Counted from the stretch's first letter, positions 20,585-33,013 are shown. The stretch: 64,000 nt of DNA from Meghimatium bilineatum (GCA_034231615.1 CM067307.1:5442647-5506646), one strand, 5' to 3'. Notes: generated by a model from the letters alone, not told the origin. Numbers and translations: made by a program.

Positions 20585-20850
20585 TTTAGTTCAGAGTGCA
20601 AAGATTAGGGCCCACTGTTATCTACAAAGCGTGTTGTAAGAGATGACTATGGTGATTTTGGAGTGGAGGTAGCTGTCCCATCCTATGGAGGGTCAAAGTG
20701 ACCCAGAAGTAATGCTAGAGTCAGGATATGTCAGGCCAGAAGGTGAATATGTCACAGTTAAACTGTAAACCATGACATAATTCATTCCGTTATCTGGACT
20801 ACATCCTGCTAATCTGTAGGAATTTGAGAATGAAGAAAGAGCTTACCTGA
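20585..20850 (+). repeat. Dispersed repeat (family 4)
   Basis: gtgcaaagattagggcccac, aagagatgactatggtg, gtcaaagtgacccagaagta atgctagagtcagg and the 3' module ggactacatcctgctaatct. It follows the LINE copy directly. Confidence 0.7.
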
Positions 20851-20894
20851 GCCTTTGTGGAATCATCTACAGAGTTGATACAGAAATGAACGCG

Positions 20895-21118
20895 TGAGGA
20901 ATATCAAACAGAAGTCAGTAGAGAAATAGATAACACGGTTAGGTATATCAAACAGAAGTCAGTAGAGAAATAGATAATACGGTTAGGTATATCAAACAGA
21001 AGTCAGTAGAGAAATAGATAACACGGTTAGGTATATCAAACAGAAGTCAGTAGAGAAATAGATAATACGGTTAGGTATATCACGCAGAAGTCAGTAGAGA
21101 AATAGATAACACGGTTGA
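20895..21118 (+). repeat. 44-bp minisatellite
   Basis: Five copies of aggtatatcaaacagaagtc agtagagaaatagataacac ggtt, alternating gataacacgg and gataatacgg, so two units make an 88-bp higher-order step. Confidence 0.93.
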
Positions 21119-22205
21119 CAACCATTTAACAAAGTATGAAAGAGTGGACAACAAATGAATCATTATAGATTGTGACTAAAATAATATTGAATAATCTTCT
21201 CTTGCTGTACTGCTACAGAAGAAATCCAGTGGGATTTTGAGAACAAACTCTAATAGAGTTGTTTTTTACTTTCATGTATAAAATAGTTTGCATTTTTTGT
21301 GGATATTATGTAACATGTTTTTTTTTTCCTTGTTTTCATGGGTGAGAATTGATGGACTTTCACAAATTACTATATAAAAAAAAAATTTCAGTTTTGTTTG
21401 ATTTCACGAGAGCAGAATTGTCATGAATACATTTTTGTCTTTACAAGAATAGATGGCATTTTCTTCGTATATGTAAATTGATACATTTTCTTTGCTTTTG
21501 TGAATAAGAAATATATATTTTTTTTGCTTTTGTGAGTAATAAATTGATACATTTTCTTTGTTTTCGTGAGTAATGGAAAAATTAAATATGTTTGTTATGC
21601 GGAAGAATAAATGAGTTTTTGATAAAATAAGAATATCTTTAGTTCTTGATTATTTTTGTGTGTGAATCTGTTGTGATCTGAATTTATATCATGAAAACTA
21701 ACATGACCATTCATTAATTCCGATCATTTATTTGTTTCAATTTAGGTTGGTGTTGTCCTCGTCTTCATGCTGTCAATGTTGTTTTCAGTAATAGTTTTTA
21801 CATTCTGTGCTCATTTCCCATTCAGTTTTTTTAAATACTCACCTCCATGACAACTTGTTAGACATGTCATTGTCACCTTGGATATTGTGATGTTCAATGT
21901 CTACGTTTTAGTGCCTCTGTGATAGTAACATTGTTTTTACTGTGTTGTTTGTTCACTTTCTTATTTTCTTGAAAAACCCTAAAGGTTGAAACGTTGAAAA
22001 TGTTTTGTATATTATTATTTGTATGATTCGTACATACACCGATGGTCACCGTAAAACTACAACAAAACTTGTGTTATACGCGAGTGCCATTGAAAACTAA
22101 CATAGAGAACTAGACCTTCACAATTTGAGAGCAGGTCTTTACATTCCATGCCATGAAGTTAAAACTTGTCTGAATGTTCATTAACTTTTCCTGCTCATGT
22201 TGCCA
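21119..22205. other. No gene recognised
   Basis: AT-rich; loose repeats of attgatacattttctttg between 21430 and 21570. No frame or RNA recognised. Confidence 0.4.
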
Positions 22206-22209
22206 GGTC

Positions 22210-22450
22210 TGAAAGGGGAGCAAAGATTAGAAACACTGTTTACTTTTCATGCATGTCCTAAGAGATGACTAAGGATGTTATGGGGTGAAGTTGGCTGCCT
22301 ATTCCATATAGGGTAGAAGTGACCAGAAGTCATGCTAAATTCAAAAGGTACAGATATTGCAGCAAAAATGTAAATTATGACACAACGCATTCCATTCTCC
22401 GGACTCTACACCCTGGTAATCTGCTGGAGTTTGAGAACGAACGAAGAAGA
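22210..22450 (+). repeat. Dispersed repeat (family 4)
   Basis: gcaaagattagaaacactgt ttacttttcatgcatgtcct, ... gatattgcagcaaaaatgta aattatgacacaacgcattc ... gaacgaacgaagaagaaaat. It has the fullest 3' end, with a GAA-rich tail. Confidence 0.75.
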
Positions 22451-22624
22451 AAATGACCTTACCTTCATTTATAATCTTCTCTATCATTTCATTATTCTTC
22501 AACTGTTATAATCTAGATTAGCAGGAAGTAGTCCGGAGAACGGAATGTGCCATCCCATGGTTCCATGCTGTAGATGTCAGATTATATAATGCATAGGCTC
22601 TCATAGATGTCAGATTATCTAGAC

Positions 22625-22860
22625 ATCTGTGTCAATAAGGGGCTGTCCATAAAATTACATCTCCAGTTAGGAGGGGAGGAGAAGGGAAAGAGAGTGACAC
22701 AAGTTGAAGTCAACAAAAAAAAAAATCATATAGGCTTACCAATAAAAATGTTTTAATTGTACCTTTTTTTTAAAACAAAACGGGGGAAAATCATGTATTT
22801 TTTTCATACTTATTTCTGCAAACATAATTGGGGGGGGGGGGGGGGGGTGATACATGGCTG
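22625..22860 (+). mobile_element. MITE-like element with G run
   Basis: ggggctgtccataaaattac at the left, then a long G run at 22831-22847 followed by tgatacatgg. It resembles the element ends at 29850 and 40989. Confidence 0.5.
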
Positions 22861-23189
22861 TAGTAGATTTGATTACTTTAAGGGGAGGATTTTACCTAAA
22901 ATAAAAAACGTATTGCTACCTTTTTTCTTGTGTATATGTGACTATTTGACAGGATAAATGAAGATCTCTTTGTATACAATTTCTACGGGAGGGGGTTTTA
23001 TTCACGTTTTGTCTACATTCCTAGTACTAATAGTCATGTTCACATCAGTTCACTACGGGCCTTGGTTGACATAACTATGCACGTGGGTATGTCCATGAAT
23101 TCTTCACAGTCTATTTGAAAAAGGGGAATGGATCGCATATTGGCAAAAGTTGTTGATATAATTGATGTACAGTGACCAAAATGGCAATG

Positions 23190-23285
23190 ACAACACATCA
23201 CCGTTCTCAAGACTACATCCATCTGAAAATCTAGTGGGAGGATTGTCTCGATTTCAAAGAGATCCAGCCGGGTATGAGAGCGAAT
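23190..23285 (+). repeat. Dispersed 3'-module repeat
   Basis: ctcaagactacatccatctg aaaatctagtgggaggattg tctcgatttcaaagagatcc agccgggtatgagagcg. Confidence 0.6.
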
Positions 23286-23509
23286 GCTAAAAACACCTAA
23301 ACTTAATTAAACAGTTACTTCTGGCCACTTTTTTCAAAAATTTCACTGACAGAAAGTTCTTTTTCTGTAACTTGGTGGTTTCTGCGTCGAATGTATCTGT
23401 AACAGAAGTAAAATAGCAGTGAATTCCATGGGAAAAGAAACGGATGAAGAAATGTTTATGAAATTAGGAATGGTATTCTTGGTTAACTAAAATGTACTTC
23501 TTAGGGTAA

Positions 23510-24910
23510 GATCTATCTATAAATCCATAATCTGTCATGGTCGTAAGGAGTACCAAATTGGATGCAGCAAGACGTAGTCAGGGTTGTAAAAAATTTTGTT
23601 ACTGCATCAATCAATATATCAATAAAACCCATAACCCTTCAGGGTCGTAGGGGTACCACATTGGAAGCTTCAACACAGAGTCCTCCAACGAATTCTATCC
23701 TCAGCGATGCGGATGAGTGTGGAAATATCTAGCCCTGTCCATTCCTTGATGTTGTCTGTCCATGTCTTTATTTTCCCTCCTCTGCTTCTTCCACCCTCGA
23801 CAGTTCCCTGCAGTATTGTTTTTGACAAGGAATCGTGCCTGCATACATGTCCGAACCATGCTATTTTTCGTCGTTTCACTATTGAAAGCAATGGCTCCTG
23901 GACACCTGTACACATCTCTACTTTATTTCTTACGTACACATTGGTCTTATGTTCCCTATAGGAAATTCTTAGAATTCTTCTGTAGCATTTATACTCGAAA
24001 GCCTGTAATCTTCTCTCCATGTCCGCAGTGAGTGTCCAACTCTCACAACCATACAACACAACGGAAAGCACCAGCGACCTATACAGTTTGATTTTCACTC
24101 CAACACTGATGTTGCTTTTCCAAATCACAGTTAGCCTTGACAAGGACGCTAAAGCCATCTCCAGCCTTATTTTTAGTTCTGTTTTGCATTTACCATCGCT
24201 GCATATACTGGATTGAAGGTATTCACCTCTTCAAGCTTATGTCCATTCATCATGATATTAGTCTGGTTTTCTGTGTCTCTGCTGTTTACCAAGATTTTGC
24301 TCTTATCTGAATTGATTTCCATTCCGTACTTGCTGGTAACTTTTTCTAACTTTGATGTTAATTCTTGCAATGATTGTTCTGACCCAGCTATAAGATCAAT
24401 ATCATGAGCGAAACGCAAGTTGCAAATAGGGTGACCTCCGATCGATATGGACGTGTTGTAGTCATGCAATGTCTCTTGTATGATGTGCTCTAAGTATATG
24501 TTAAAAAGTACTGGGGACATTATGCATCCCTGTCGAACTCCCACAGTTGTTTTGAAGAACTCTCCAATTGTATTGTGTGACAAGACAGCACTATTTGCAT
24601 TTTCGTATAGAGCTTCAATAATGTCTATAATTGTGGTGTCAAAATTAAATTTCCTCAGTATGTGCCACAGGCCATCATGCCAAACACGATCAAAGGCCTT
24701 TGTAAAGTCAATGAAATTGTGGTATAGATCACGTTGGTGCTGAATATGTTTTTCGATTAGTGTTCGGATGTTAAATATTTATTCAACAGTGCTTCTGTTT
24801 GCTCTGAAGCCAGCTTGTTCTTCTGCAATTATTTCTTCTGACTTGTGTTTTATTCTGTTAAGTAGTATTTTGAGCATCACTTTACTTGGGTGTGTTATAA
24901 GGCTAATTTC
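23510..24910 (-). mobile_element. Non-LTR retrotransposon copy (RT core to 3' end), inactive
   Basis: On -, from 24910: EISLITHPSKVMLKILLNRI, AGFRANRSTVE then stop, FIDFTKAFDRVWHDGL (RT motif A), VGVRQGCIMSPVLFN (motif B), LRFAHDIDLIAGS (motif C, FADD changed to FAHD, codon 24404-24406), then after a frameshift near 24190 MALASLSRLTVIWKSNISVG, VVLYGCESWTLTADMERRLQ and IAWFGHVCRHDSLSKTILQG. The 3' terminus (gggttatgggttttattgat) is followed by a second copy of the terminus alone at 23510-23570. Homologous copies are common in mollusc genomes from my memory of the protein type. Confidence 0.9.
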
Positions 24911-25850
24911 TTATGTTACTGCATGTTTTCCTGTGAAGGAGTGTAGGGGGGGGGGGAGACTTTCTGTGGGCTGTGAAAATAAAGGCTGCTTTGCCATAGC
25001 AGATGCCACCACATGTACAGGAAGGATTTTGATTTGTAAGGTTACCAAATTAGATGCATCAACAGAGTAAGAATCGTAAGGTTTGTTTAGATCCCCGTAA
25101 ATGACCATTGAGTTGCTCTTGCTTCCTAAATGTGAGGTTTTTTCGGAGATTTCTTTCATACACAGGATACTTCAGATTATGGCGTTAATGATGATGTTCG
25201 TCCGTTGTAATCAACGATGACCAAAAACTCAACCATAATAATAATAACAATAGATTATTGGCGTTAATACAATGTCTATTGAAGAAGTTTTCTACTCAGA
25301 GGAATCTGTTTCATGAAACGAGCTGCTGTGATTTTTTTAGTTCGCCTATTATGGACATATCTTTGGAAGAGGAGCTACGTAGCAGCCGAAACATTACCTG
25401 TGTAGAGAGGTGACTCATTGCCTACTGTACACTTGAGTACCACACCAAATTGTCTATGTATGCTAGTTGCAACTATATTTTATTTACAAATATTGTTAAC
25501 CATTGTACCTATTTCTGTTCATGTTTAGATTTGCCTTGTGTTACACCAGCCCTCACATTTCCAGTATCGGATTGTTTCCCTACATCAGAGCTGTAACTTG
25601 ATTTTCTCTGTATTGGGAAAAGGTGATAGTCAAATTGAACTTTTCGTCTCAATAGACGAGGTTCATTTCGCCACATACTGCTGGTTAAAAGGCTGATTCT
25701 ATTCCTGTATTTCACGGATGAGTTTTCAGCAAATTTCAAAACAGCAGATATTATGGCATGACACTGCCAAACATCACACGCGTCCTTCTTAGTCGCCTGT
25801 CACAACATGCATGTCTATAGTTTTGAGAAGCCAGTCTTCATCTTTGATAA
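24911..25850. other. No gene; one LINE 3' end scrap
   Basis: At 25190-25255 on - is a copy of the 3' end tttttggtcatcgttgatta caacggacgaacatcatcat, identical in kind to the end of the LINE at 60055-61730. A tagtcgcctgtcacaacatg scrap lies at 25790-25810. Otherwise nothing recognised. Confidence 0.45.
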
Positions 25851-25854
25851 TGTC

Positions 25855-26025
25855 TGTGCTGCCGCCTACGCTGGTTCGTCTTTTTGTCCATCATATTCTT
25901 AGAACATTTCTTTATCATTCCATTTCCACATTTCAAATGCCGATATTTTGTTTACCAATATTGTAAAATACAATTTTGTATGAGGCAGTGCCACCACTAA
26001 TGTTTTTGTTGTTTATCCATTACAA
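25855..26025 (-). mobile_element. LINE carboxyl-block remnant, heavily decayed
   Basis: On -: SYKIVFYNIGKQNIGI, stop, NVEME, stops, RNVLRI, stop, WTKRRTSV, recalling the (I)RRLEAFEMWcyRRmLrIsWtdkkTN block of invertebrate LINEs. Confidence 0.5.
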
Positions 26026-26171
26026 GTAATGATGGTGACCATTTGTTACATACAATTCTGAATTTCATTTAGAGTTATCTCCTTGACTATGGGTTCGTAG
26101 ACAGTTAATAAGTCATATTCTGGCAGCAAATATCTTTGGACAGTTCAGACATTGTAGATGTCTTTAAATTG

Positions 26172-26835
26172 TCATGTGACGTATTCCTTCCAGAACGTTG
26201 TCTTCCCAATGAACTCTCTGAACCTCTCTCTGTCTTGGGCGATGTGGCTTGCATTTTCTAGCGATGTATTCATGTTATCTTTAATGTCGTCAGTCCATCG
26301 TCTTCTTGGTCTGCCCCTTCTCCTCTTCCCAGGTACTCTTCCCTCCATTATTTGTCTCTCTAAACAGTTATGTCTCTTTATATGACCAAACAGGCGTAGT
26401 TTTCTTTTTGTTATTGTGTTTAGTAACCAACACTCTGGAATATTCAGTGTGTTTATAATATCTGAGTTTCTGATTTTATCCTTCCATGATATTCTAAGTA
26501 TCTTTCTGTAGCATTTCAGCTCGAAGGCGTTGATCTTCTTTGCCGCTGTTTTACTTAGAGTCCATGTTTCACAGCCGTATGTTGCAACCGGAAAAATAAA
26601 AGTTCGTAACATTAGCACTTTCGTTTCTATTTTGTTGTTTTTCCATATGTTTTTCAGCCGTGTTATTTTGCAATATGCCATTGCCAATCTCTTCCTTATT
26701 TCTGCCATGCAGTCTCCTGCACCGTTGATGTTTGCTCCTAAGTATTCAAATTTATCCACACATTCTATCTCGTTATTGTCAATTCTGATTTTTGGTTGTT
26801 GTCTTTAAATATACCGGTAATACAGACTCTCAAAG
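26172..26835 (-). mobile_element. Non-LTR retrotransposon carboxyl-terminal domain, open frame
   Basis: A continuous - frame, 26759 down to 26172 and open a little upstream (NQKIRIDNNEIECVDKFEYL). It reads GANINGAGDCMAEIRKRLAM, FPVATYGCETWTLSKTAAKK, INAFELKCYRKILRISWKDK, RKLRLFGHIKRHNCLERQIM, GKRRRGRPRRRWTDDIKDNM. This is the post-RT region of an element like 23.5-24.9 kb but a different family. It is the longest uninterrupted transposon frame in the window. The RT core itself is absent, so it cannot be active. Confidence 0.9.
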
Positions 26836-26869
26836 CATGTTGCGCAAGATTGAACTGTTCATGCTACGA

Positions 26870-27295
26870 AAAGAATGGTGAGACTTATTGAACAACTCAG
26901 TTGTCCTGAGAATTACATGGATGTACTGCCCTGGTCATGCTGGGGTCAGAGAAAACGAGAGAGCTGACTTATTGGCAGACAATGCAGCGATAGACGGTAC
27001 ATTGCTGAGAAGAGATAAAGCAGATTTAATAAAGGCAGTAATAAATTCATTTCAAGATGTAGATGATGGCAATGAGGTTGAGAACGTACACATACAGAGA
27101 ATGTTAGAAATGGGAGTATCTAGAGGTGAGGGAAGGAAAAGTAAATTTTTTGGAAAGTCCCGAAGATCACACAATCAACACCTGACCGGAACTCTGAGTC
27201 TACATACACTGGGATGGCTGCTGGAGCGGAGGGCGAAGCACATATGGGACTGTCCCGCGTGCTGTGAAGCCAGTTTCTAATCAAGAAATATACCA
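26870..27295 (+). mobile_element. LINE RNase H carboxyl half
   Basis: VVLRITWMYCPGHAGVREN then ERADLLADNAAI gives the last RNase H catalytic motif (GHAG...N..AD), followed by a linker with VENVHIQRMLEMGVSRGE and the tail HNQHLTGTLSLHTLGWLLER, RRAKHIWDCPACCE. The tail matches the - copies at 54.3 and 58.4 kb (NQHRT...SRYTLRDLLNRRSE). Open from 26888 to 27280. Confidence 0.88.
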
Positions 27296-27576
27296 GTGAC
27301 TTTCTAGCTACACTTCTCTGTCGAGCTGCCGCATTTCTTCTCCTTTCACAAGATGCTGCTCCCTTTTTTCGACTGTAGAGTTCCATGTATCTCAATTTCG
27401 TTTAAATTACTAATGTAAATGAGTGCACTGTGACTTGGTAGACACCCCATATAAAAACTACATCATACTAAATATACGAGTACAGTACTTATGTTAATCG
27501 TTTATATGTAGCAAATAGAAAAATACATTTTTCTAGAAAAATACAATGTACAGTTTGCTATATATATATATTTACT

Positions 27577-28214
27577 TTTAGTGTGCCGCTAAATTCTGGG
27601 TAGGACTTTGGTGTGCAGCTAAATTCTGGGTAGAACTTTGGTGTGCCGCTAAATTCTGGGTAGAACTTTGGTGTTTCGCTAAATTCTGGGTAGAACTTTG
27701 GTGTTTCGCTAAATTCTGGGTAGAACTTTGGTGTGTCGCTAAATTCTGGGTAGAACTTTGGTGTGTTGCTAAATTCTGGGTAGAACTTTGGTGTGTCGCT
27801 AAATTCTATTCTGGGTAGAACTTTGGTGTGTTGCTAAATTCTGGGTAGAACTTTGGTGTGTCGCTAAATTCTATTCTGGGTAGAACTTTGGTGTGTCGCT
27901 AAATTCTGGGTAGAACTTTGGTGTGTCGCTAAATTCTGGGTAGAACTTTGGTGTGTCGCTAAATTCTGGGTAGAACTTTGGTGTGTCGCTAAATTCTGGG
28001 TAGAACTTTGGTGTGTTGCTAAATGATGGGTAGAACTTTGGTGTGTCGCTAAATTCTATTCTGGGTAGATCTTTGGTGTGTTGCTAAATTCTGGGTAGAA
28101 CTTTGGTGTGTCGCTAAATTCTATTCTGGGTAGAACTTTGGTTTGTCGCTAAATTCTGGGTAGAACTTTGGTGTGTCGCTAAATTCTATTCTGGGTAGAA
28201 CTTTGGTGTGCCGT
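27577..28214 (+). repeat. 30-bp minisatellite
   Basis: About 21 copies of gtgtgtcgctaaattctggg tagaactttg. Four or five units carry a 5-bp duplication (attctattctggg), giving 35 bp. No spacers, so not CRISPR. Confidence 0.96.
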
Positions 28215-28585
28215 GTATGAGAAAATGCTCCGGTGTACTGCAATAGAACATAATTTTTAGATTGGAAATTATACTGACCTTGCTTTCATTGCCTGTGCGT
28301 ACGATTGGTCAAATCCAGGCAATTTGTGCATTGTACGTAGAGATCCATCAGGGTTATAATGTTCCGGGTCCCAAGCCGCAGGTCGTTCTGTTAAAGGGAC
28401 CTCAGGTCGACTGTTTCGACGAGGTCCTTTTGGAAGCTGCAAGTGAAATATTCATTTATTATTTTGTGTTATATTTTAAGGATTTAGTAGCTACTACGTA
28501 TTTAGTAGCCGCTATGGCTACCTCTACTCAAGGACACCTCAATGTATCCTGTCAATAAAAGGATTGCTTCACTTCTAACATCATC
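28215..28585. other. Unassigned 370-bp spacer between two arrays
   Basis: One open frame 28262-28558 on + (98 codons), start METIILTLL-like hydrophobic, no family recognised, and no splice context. GC is higher than the neighbourhood near 28340-28440. Possibly real, possibly chance. Confidence 0.3.
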
Positions 28586-28587
28586 AC

Positions 28588-29722
28588 TGTGAAGATCGCT
28601 GGTTGGGATAGCGAACCCTATGTCCAACCTCACAGAAGATCGCTGGTTGGGATAGCGAACCCTATGTCCAACCTCACAGAAGATCGCTGGTTGGGATAGT
28701 GAACCCTATGTCCAACCTCACAGAAGATCGCTGGTTGGGATAGTGAACCCTATGTCCAACCTCACAGAAGATCGCTGGTTGGGATAGCGAACCCTATGTC
28801 CAACCTCACAGAAGATCGCTGGTTGGAATAGTCAACCCTATGTCCAACCTCACAGAAGATCGCTGGTTGGGATAGTCAACACTATGTCCAACCTCACAGA
28901 AGATCGCTGGTTGGGATAGTCAACCCTATGTCCAACCTCACAGAAGATCGCTGGTTGGGATAGTCAACCCTATGTCCAACCTCACAGAAGATCGCTGGTT
29001 GGGATAGTCAACCCTATGTCCAACCTCAGAAGATCGCTGGTTGGAATAGTCAACCCTATGTCCAACCTCACAGAAGATCGCTGGTTGGGATAGTCAACCC
29101 TATGTCCAACCTCAGAAGATCACTGGTTGGAATAGTCAACCCTATGTCCAACCTCACAGAAGATCGCTGGTTGGGATAGTCAACCCTATGTCCAACCTCA
29201 CAGAAGATCGCTGGTTGGGATAGTCAACCCTATGTCCAACCTCACAGAAGATCGCTGGCTGGGATAGTCAACCCTATGTCCAACCTCACAGAAGATCGCT
29301 GGTTGGGATAGTCAACCCTATGTCCAACCTCACAGAAGATCGCTGGTTGGGATAGTGAACCCTATGTCCAACCTCACAGAAGATCGCTGGTTGGGATAGT
29401 GAACCCTATGTCCAACCTCACAGAAGATCGCTGGTTGGGATAGTGAACCCTATGTCCAACCTCACAGAAGATCGCTGGTTGGGATAGTCAACCCTATGTC
29501 CAACCTCACAGAAGATCGCTGGTTGGGATAGTGAACCCTATGTCCAACCTCACAGAAGATCGCTGGTTGGGATAGTGAACCCTATGTCCAACCTCACAGA
29601 AGATCGCTGGTTGGGATAGGCAACCCTATGTCCAACCTCACAGAAGATCACTGGTTGGGATAGGCAACCCTATGTCCAACCTCACAGAAGATCGCTTGTT
29701 CAGATAGTCAACCCTATGCCCA
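28588..29722 (+). repeat. 44-bp minisatellite of hairpin units
   Basis: About 26 copies of cagaagatcgctggttggga tagtcaaccctatgtccaac ctca. In each unit ggttgg pairs with ccaacc and atag with ctat around a short loop. The g/c variants at one position (agcgaac, agtgaac, agtcaac) come in runs. A few units lack the cac. Confidence 0.96.
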
Positions 29723-29837
29723 ACCTCCTTCTCTTGATAGATGCATGTATGACAAGTAGCTGTTAATAACAGAAAGCTATAGAAGTCATAGTTCGTTCTA
29801 AAAAATCCTGCCTTCAGTAGAATGCTATGTCCTCGTA

Positions 29838-29952
29838 GGGGGGGGGGGGGTTGTCCATAAATTATGTCACGTTTTTAAAACCAATTTTCGCCCCCCCCCC
29901 TATTTTTCTCTGTTAATAACACTCCCTAAACAATTTATTTTTGTCTGGAAAA
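29838..29952 (+). mobile_element. MITE-like element with G and C runs
   Basis: A G12 run, then ttgtccataaattatgtcac, then cgcccccccccctattttt. This is the clearest copy of the repeated terminus. Confidence 0.6.
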
Positions 29953-31325
29953 GGACGAAGAATAAGGTCCCCACTCACGATATTAGAAAAAAGTTTCAAA
30001 TTAATGAAATTTTAATTGGTGTATAAGAACCAATTAACGTCAACGTGTGTCAAACCACACCCTACTTTTAACCAACCACTGTCAAACTTTTGTCATCAAG
30101 TTGCGGACGTAATGCATGTGAAGTCACTAAACTATTGCATGTATTCTTTTAAAATAATGCACGCGGACTTAGATGTCGTTGACGAAACAAAAAATAATGA
30201 CCATACATTCACGGGTAGTTTGAATAATACAAATAATCTTAGAACATACAGATTCAAAGTATGAATTTCTTATCTTCCAATAATACCCCTTTTATACTGA
30301 GTATCTACATGTCTGCTTCGTTTATGTTTCCATAAAACATATTCAATTTTGATCAAACATCAAAGACTTCAAAATCGTCTTCTACGTGCTCATTCATTGA
30401 TTGTACATGTTCGTTTATTGTATCGCTATAAGGAACATGTCCCGCATTTAGAAAATACAATCTTGAACAAAGAAAATATAAAGCCTTACACTCTAATTTT
30501 TTAACCGTCTATAAATTATGCTGCCTGCAGATTTCATTAGCAATTATTATATAAAATATTTATTCAAGCATAGAGTGTTTGCATTCAGTTTCGCGCAAAT
30601 AAAGCCTTCAACCAATTTTTAACTATCTCTTCGCGGACACAATTGTCACCCCTATGAAAGGGACGTAATTGTGGCAGTTTATGGTAGAATTTTATTTCAC
30701 AGTTGAGGAAGAACTGGCATTAAACCGTAGGCCTATAATGTAATTATCGTGATACGTGATATACACATCGAATGTGCTCTTAAATGACTATCAGACTATG
30801 TTGCTATGGTGATATACTGTTGACAAACTTTAGCCGTTCGTTTGGTAAGAAAAATATAAGCTGTTCATCCGTTTATTTTACTGAAAGTGGCAACTTCATT
30901 GACAAAGTTGTTTAGTGAAACATAAATGATAGTTAACATTGCAAAAAGATTTGTCCATATATTACGTCACCAGTGTTCTGTTTGCCATGTTTTTTTTACC
31001 TCTTTCACCCCTTTGTAATCATACTGTCAATAGTTCAGAAATCTGAAACATATTTCAACCAGCTTGATGATATCCACACAAAAAACATCCAACTACTCAT
31101 CACAAAAAAAGTAGGAAATACCTATATGATTTTTGGATTTTTTAAAATGAGTTTTCGAAATAATTTTCAACTTCCAGCAATTTAATTGTAACATTTTGTT
31201 TTACATTGTGTTCCTCATCGTGGGATAATGAAAATATAAACATCTAAACAATTAACAAACAAGTTAAAAGTGACATGAGGAAAATATGAACATCTAAGCA
31301 AATTACAAACAAGCTAAAAATAATG
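29953..31325. other. No gene recognised
   Basis: AT-rich. A related terminus (tgtccatatattacgtcacc) is at 30950-30972. An 82-codon frame at 30016-30264 is unrecognised and has no supporting context. Confidence 0.35.
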
Positions 31326-31327
31326 AG

Positions 31328-31730
31328 AATTATAAAATGTTACATCTATTCTATAGTAAAGTATGGATGTATCAGAAACATGGACACTAAACAACCAATT
31401 AGACGACAAAATTGATGCCTGTGGGATGTGGATATATAGAAGAATAGGGATAACATCATGGAGAGAGAAGACAATAAATAAAGAGTTTCTAACAACACTT
31501 AATATGAAGAAATAATTATTAAGAGAAATAAAAATCAGGCAAATAAAATATTTTGGACACATTAAAAGACATGACACCTTATTGAAGACCATATTTAAGG
31601 GTAAAGTCGAAGGGAACCGAGCAAGAGGTAGGCAGAGATACAAATAAGAGAGTAACATCACAAGATGGACAGGTTACAGTCTAGCAGAGTGCACCACAAA
31701 GACACTGGATGTTGGAGATCTACTGCAGGC
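31328..31730 (+). mobile_element. LINE carboxyl-terminal remnant
   Basis: One frame with two stops reads SETWTLNNQLDDKIDACGMW, IYRRIGITSWREKTINKEFL, EIKIRQIKYFGHIKRHDTLL, KVEGNRARGRQRY and ITRWTGYSLAECTTKT. This is the same domain as at 26172, from a third family. Confidence 0.85.
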
Positions 31731-33010
31731 AACCTTCGTTGCGGAGACGGTACTTGAAGATAATTATTTATTTTGGTCGCATTAATTAGTAAAATCCAAC
31801 CTGACAATGCCTGGCAACACGCCTAAGAAGATTTGTTCAAATTTAAAAGAAAAATCAGACAAACATTTCGATAAAATCGTTAGATCTACCTTCAAATCGC
31901 AGAGAACCGACAGAATTTTTTGGGAATAACAAACAAAATTGAAGCACTATACCTATAGGGGTATATACTATACATTGTTGTGTTAGTATATAGATTATAT
32001 ACTAAACTGATACAGTTTGAATGGAAGTTATTGATGTGGAAGTTTGGTAAGTTCAAATTTTATGTACGAAATATTTAATTTAATTATTTAAATAATTTAA
32101 TTAATAATTAAATTCTATTTAATTTAATTATATTTAATTATATTCAATTTAATTATATTTAATTTATAAACTATAATATATTTTAAAAAATTAATTTTTC
32201 AATAATGAAAATAATTTCTTTCAAATTAAACTTGTTATAACCACATTATCTGTCCATTTATGTTTAAATATATATATATATATATATATATATTACACTA
32301 TAATGTAAGCTTTAGATATGTTTAGTATTGCTATTTCTTGTTCCCGCTATGGATGTACAAAAACAAAATTTAAAATCTAAAAAACTGGATTCCGTCTAAA
32401 CCTTAAAAATACTTCTAAGCGAACGAGTTAATGATACTAGAGATAGAAAGCGAAAGAGAGAGAGAGAGTTATTAAGATACATGATCGCCTACCCCATTCT
32501 GCATGGCACTTGATTGATTGATACCAGTGGTTAAAAATATACACATATTTCAAACGAACGAAAGAGGAAGTAGACATAGACAGGATTACATAGACAGGAT
32601 TACATAGACAGGATTGCATAGACACTGCTAGGCGACTACATCTGGGGGCTCTACTTAATGGACGAACAGTTTCCAGTGCCAACTATAGAATCAGTCAGTC
32701 AGTCATGTTAAGATATTGATTTACCCAAACGGTGAAAGGTGCTACAATCATTGAATTCTGAGACGTATTCAGCTGCAACTATTTGGATATTTGTATGTAC
32801 AACTTCGAGGGGGTATAGTCCTACGTTTCTGGGTCGAACGGTTGATAGTTTAGCATATTTTAACCTGAAGGTCAAATAACATATGTCATTAAAAAATAGA
32901 CATAGTATGATTTAATGTGCAGGCGTATAGTTTATGTAAAATACGTTAAATAGGAACATTGTACAACGTGCAGAAATATAGTTTATATAAGATACGTGAA
33001 TTGTTATGTA
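31731..33010. other. AT-rich sequence with short repeats
   Basis: taattaaat-type runs at 32060-32180, (TA) run at 32267-32293, four acatagacaggatt units at 32570-32625, and a LINE 3' end scrap (catgatcgcctacc, tttcaaacgaacgaaagagg) at 32480-32570. No gene. Confidence 0.5.
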
Positions 33011-33013
33011 ATG

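Noticed and set aside
26172..26759. 195-codon minus ORF as a host gene
   Set aside because: Its motifs (YGCETWTL, KCYRKILRISW, RRRGRPRRRW) are those of the carboxyl domain of non-LTR retrotransposons.
26888..27280. 130-codon plus ORF as a host RNase H gene
   Set aside because: Only the last RNase H motif is present and the tail matches LINE copies at 54 and 58 kb.
27577..29722. Arrays with 30- and 44-bp units considered as CRISPR
   Set aside because: Units are contiguous with no unique spacers, and the genome is eukaryotic.
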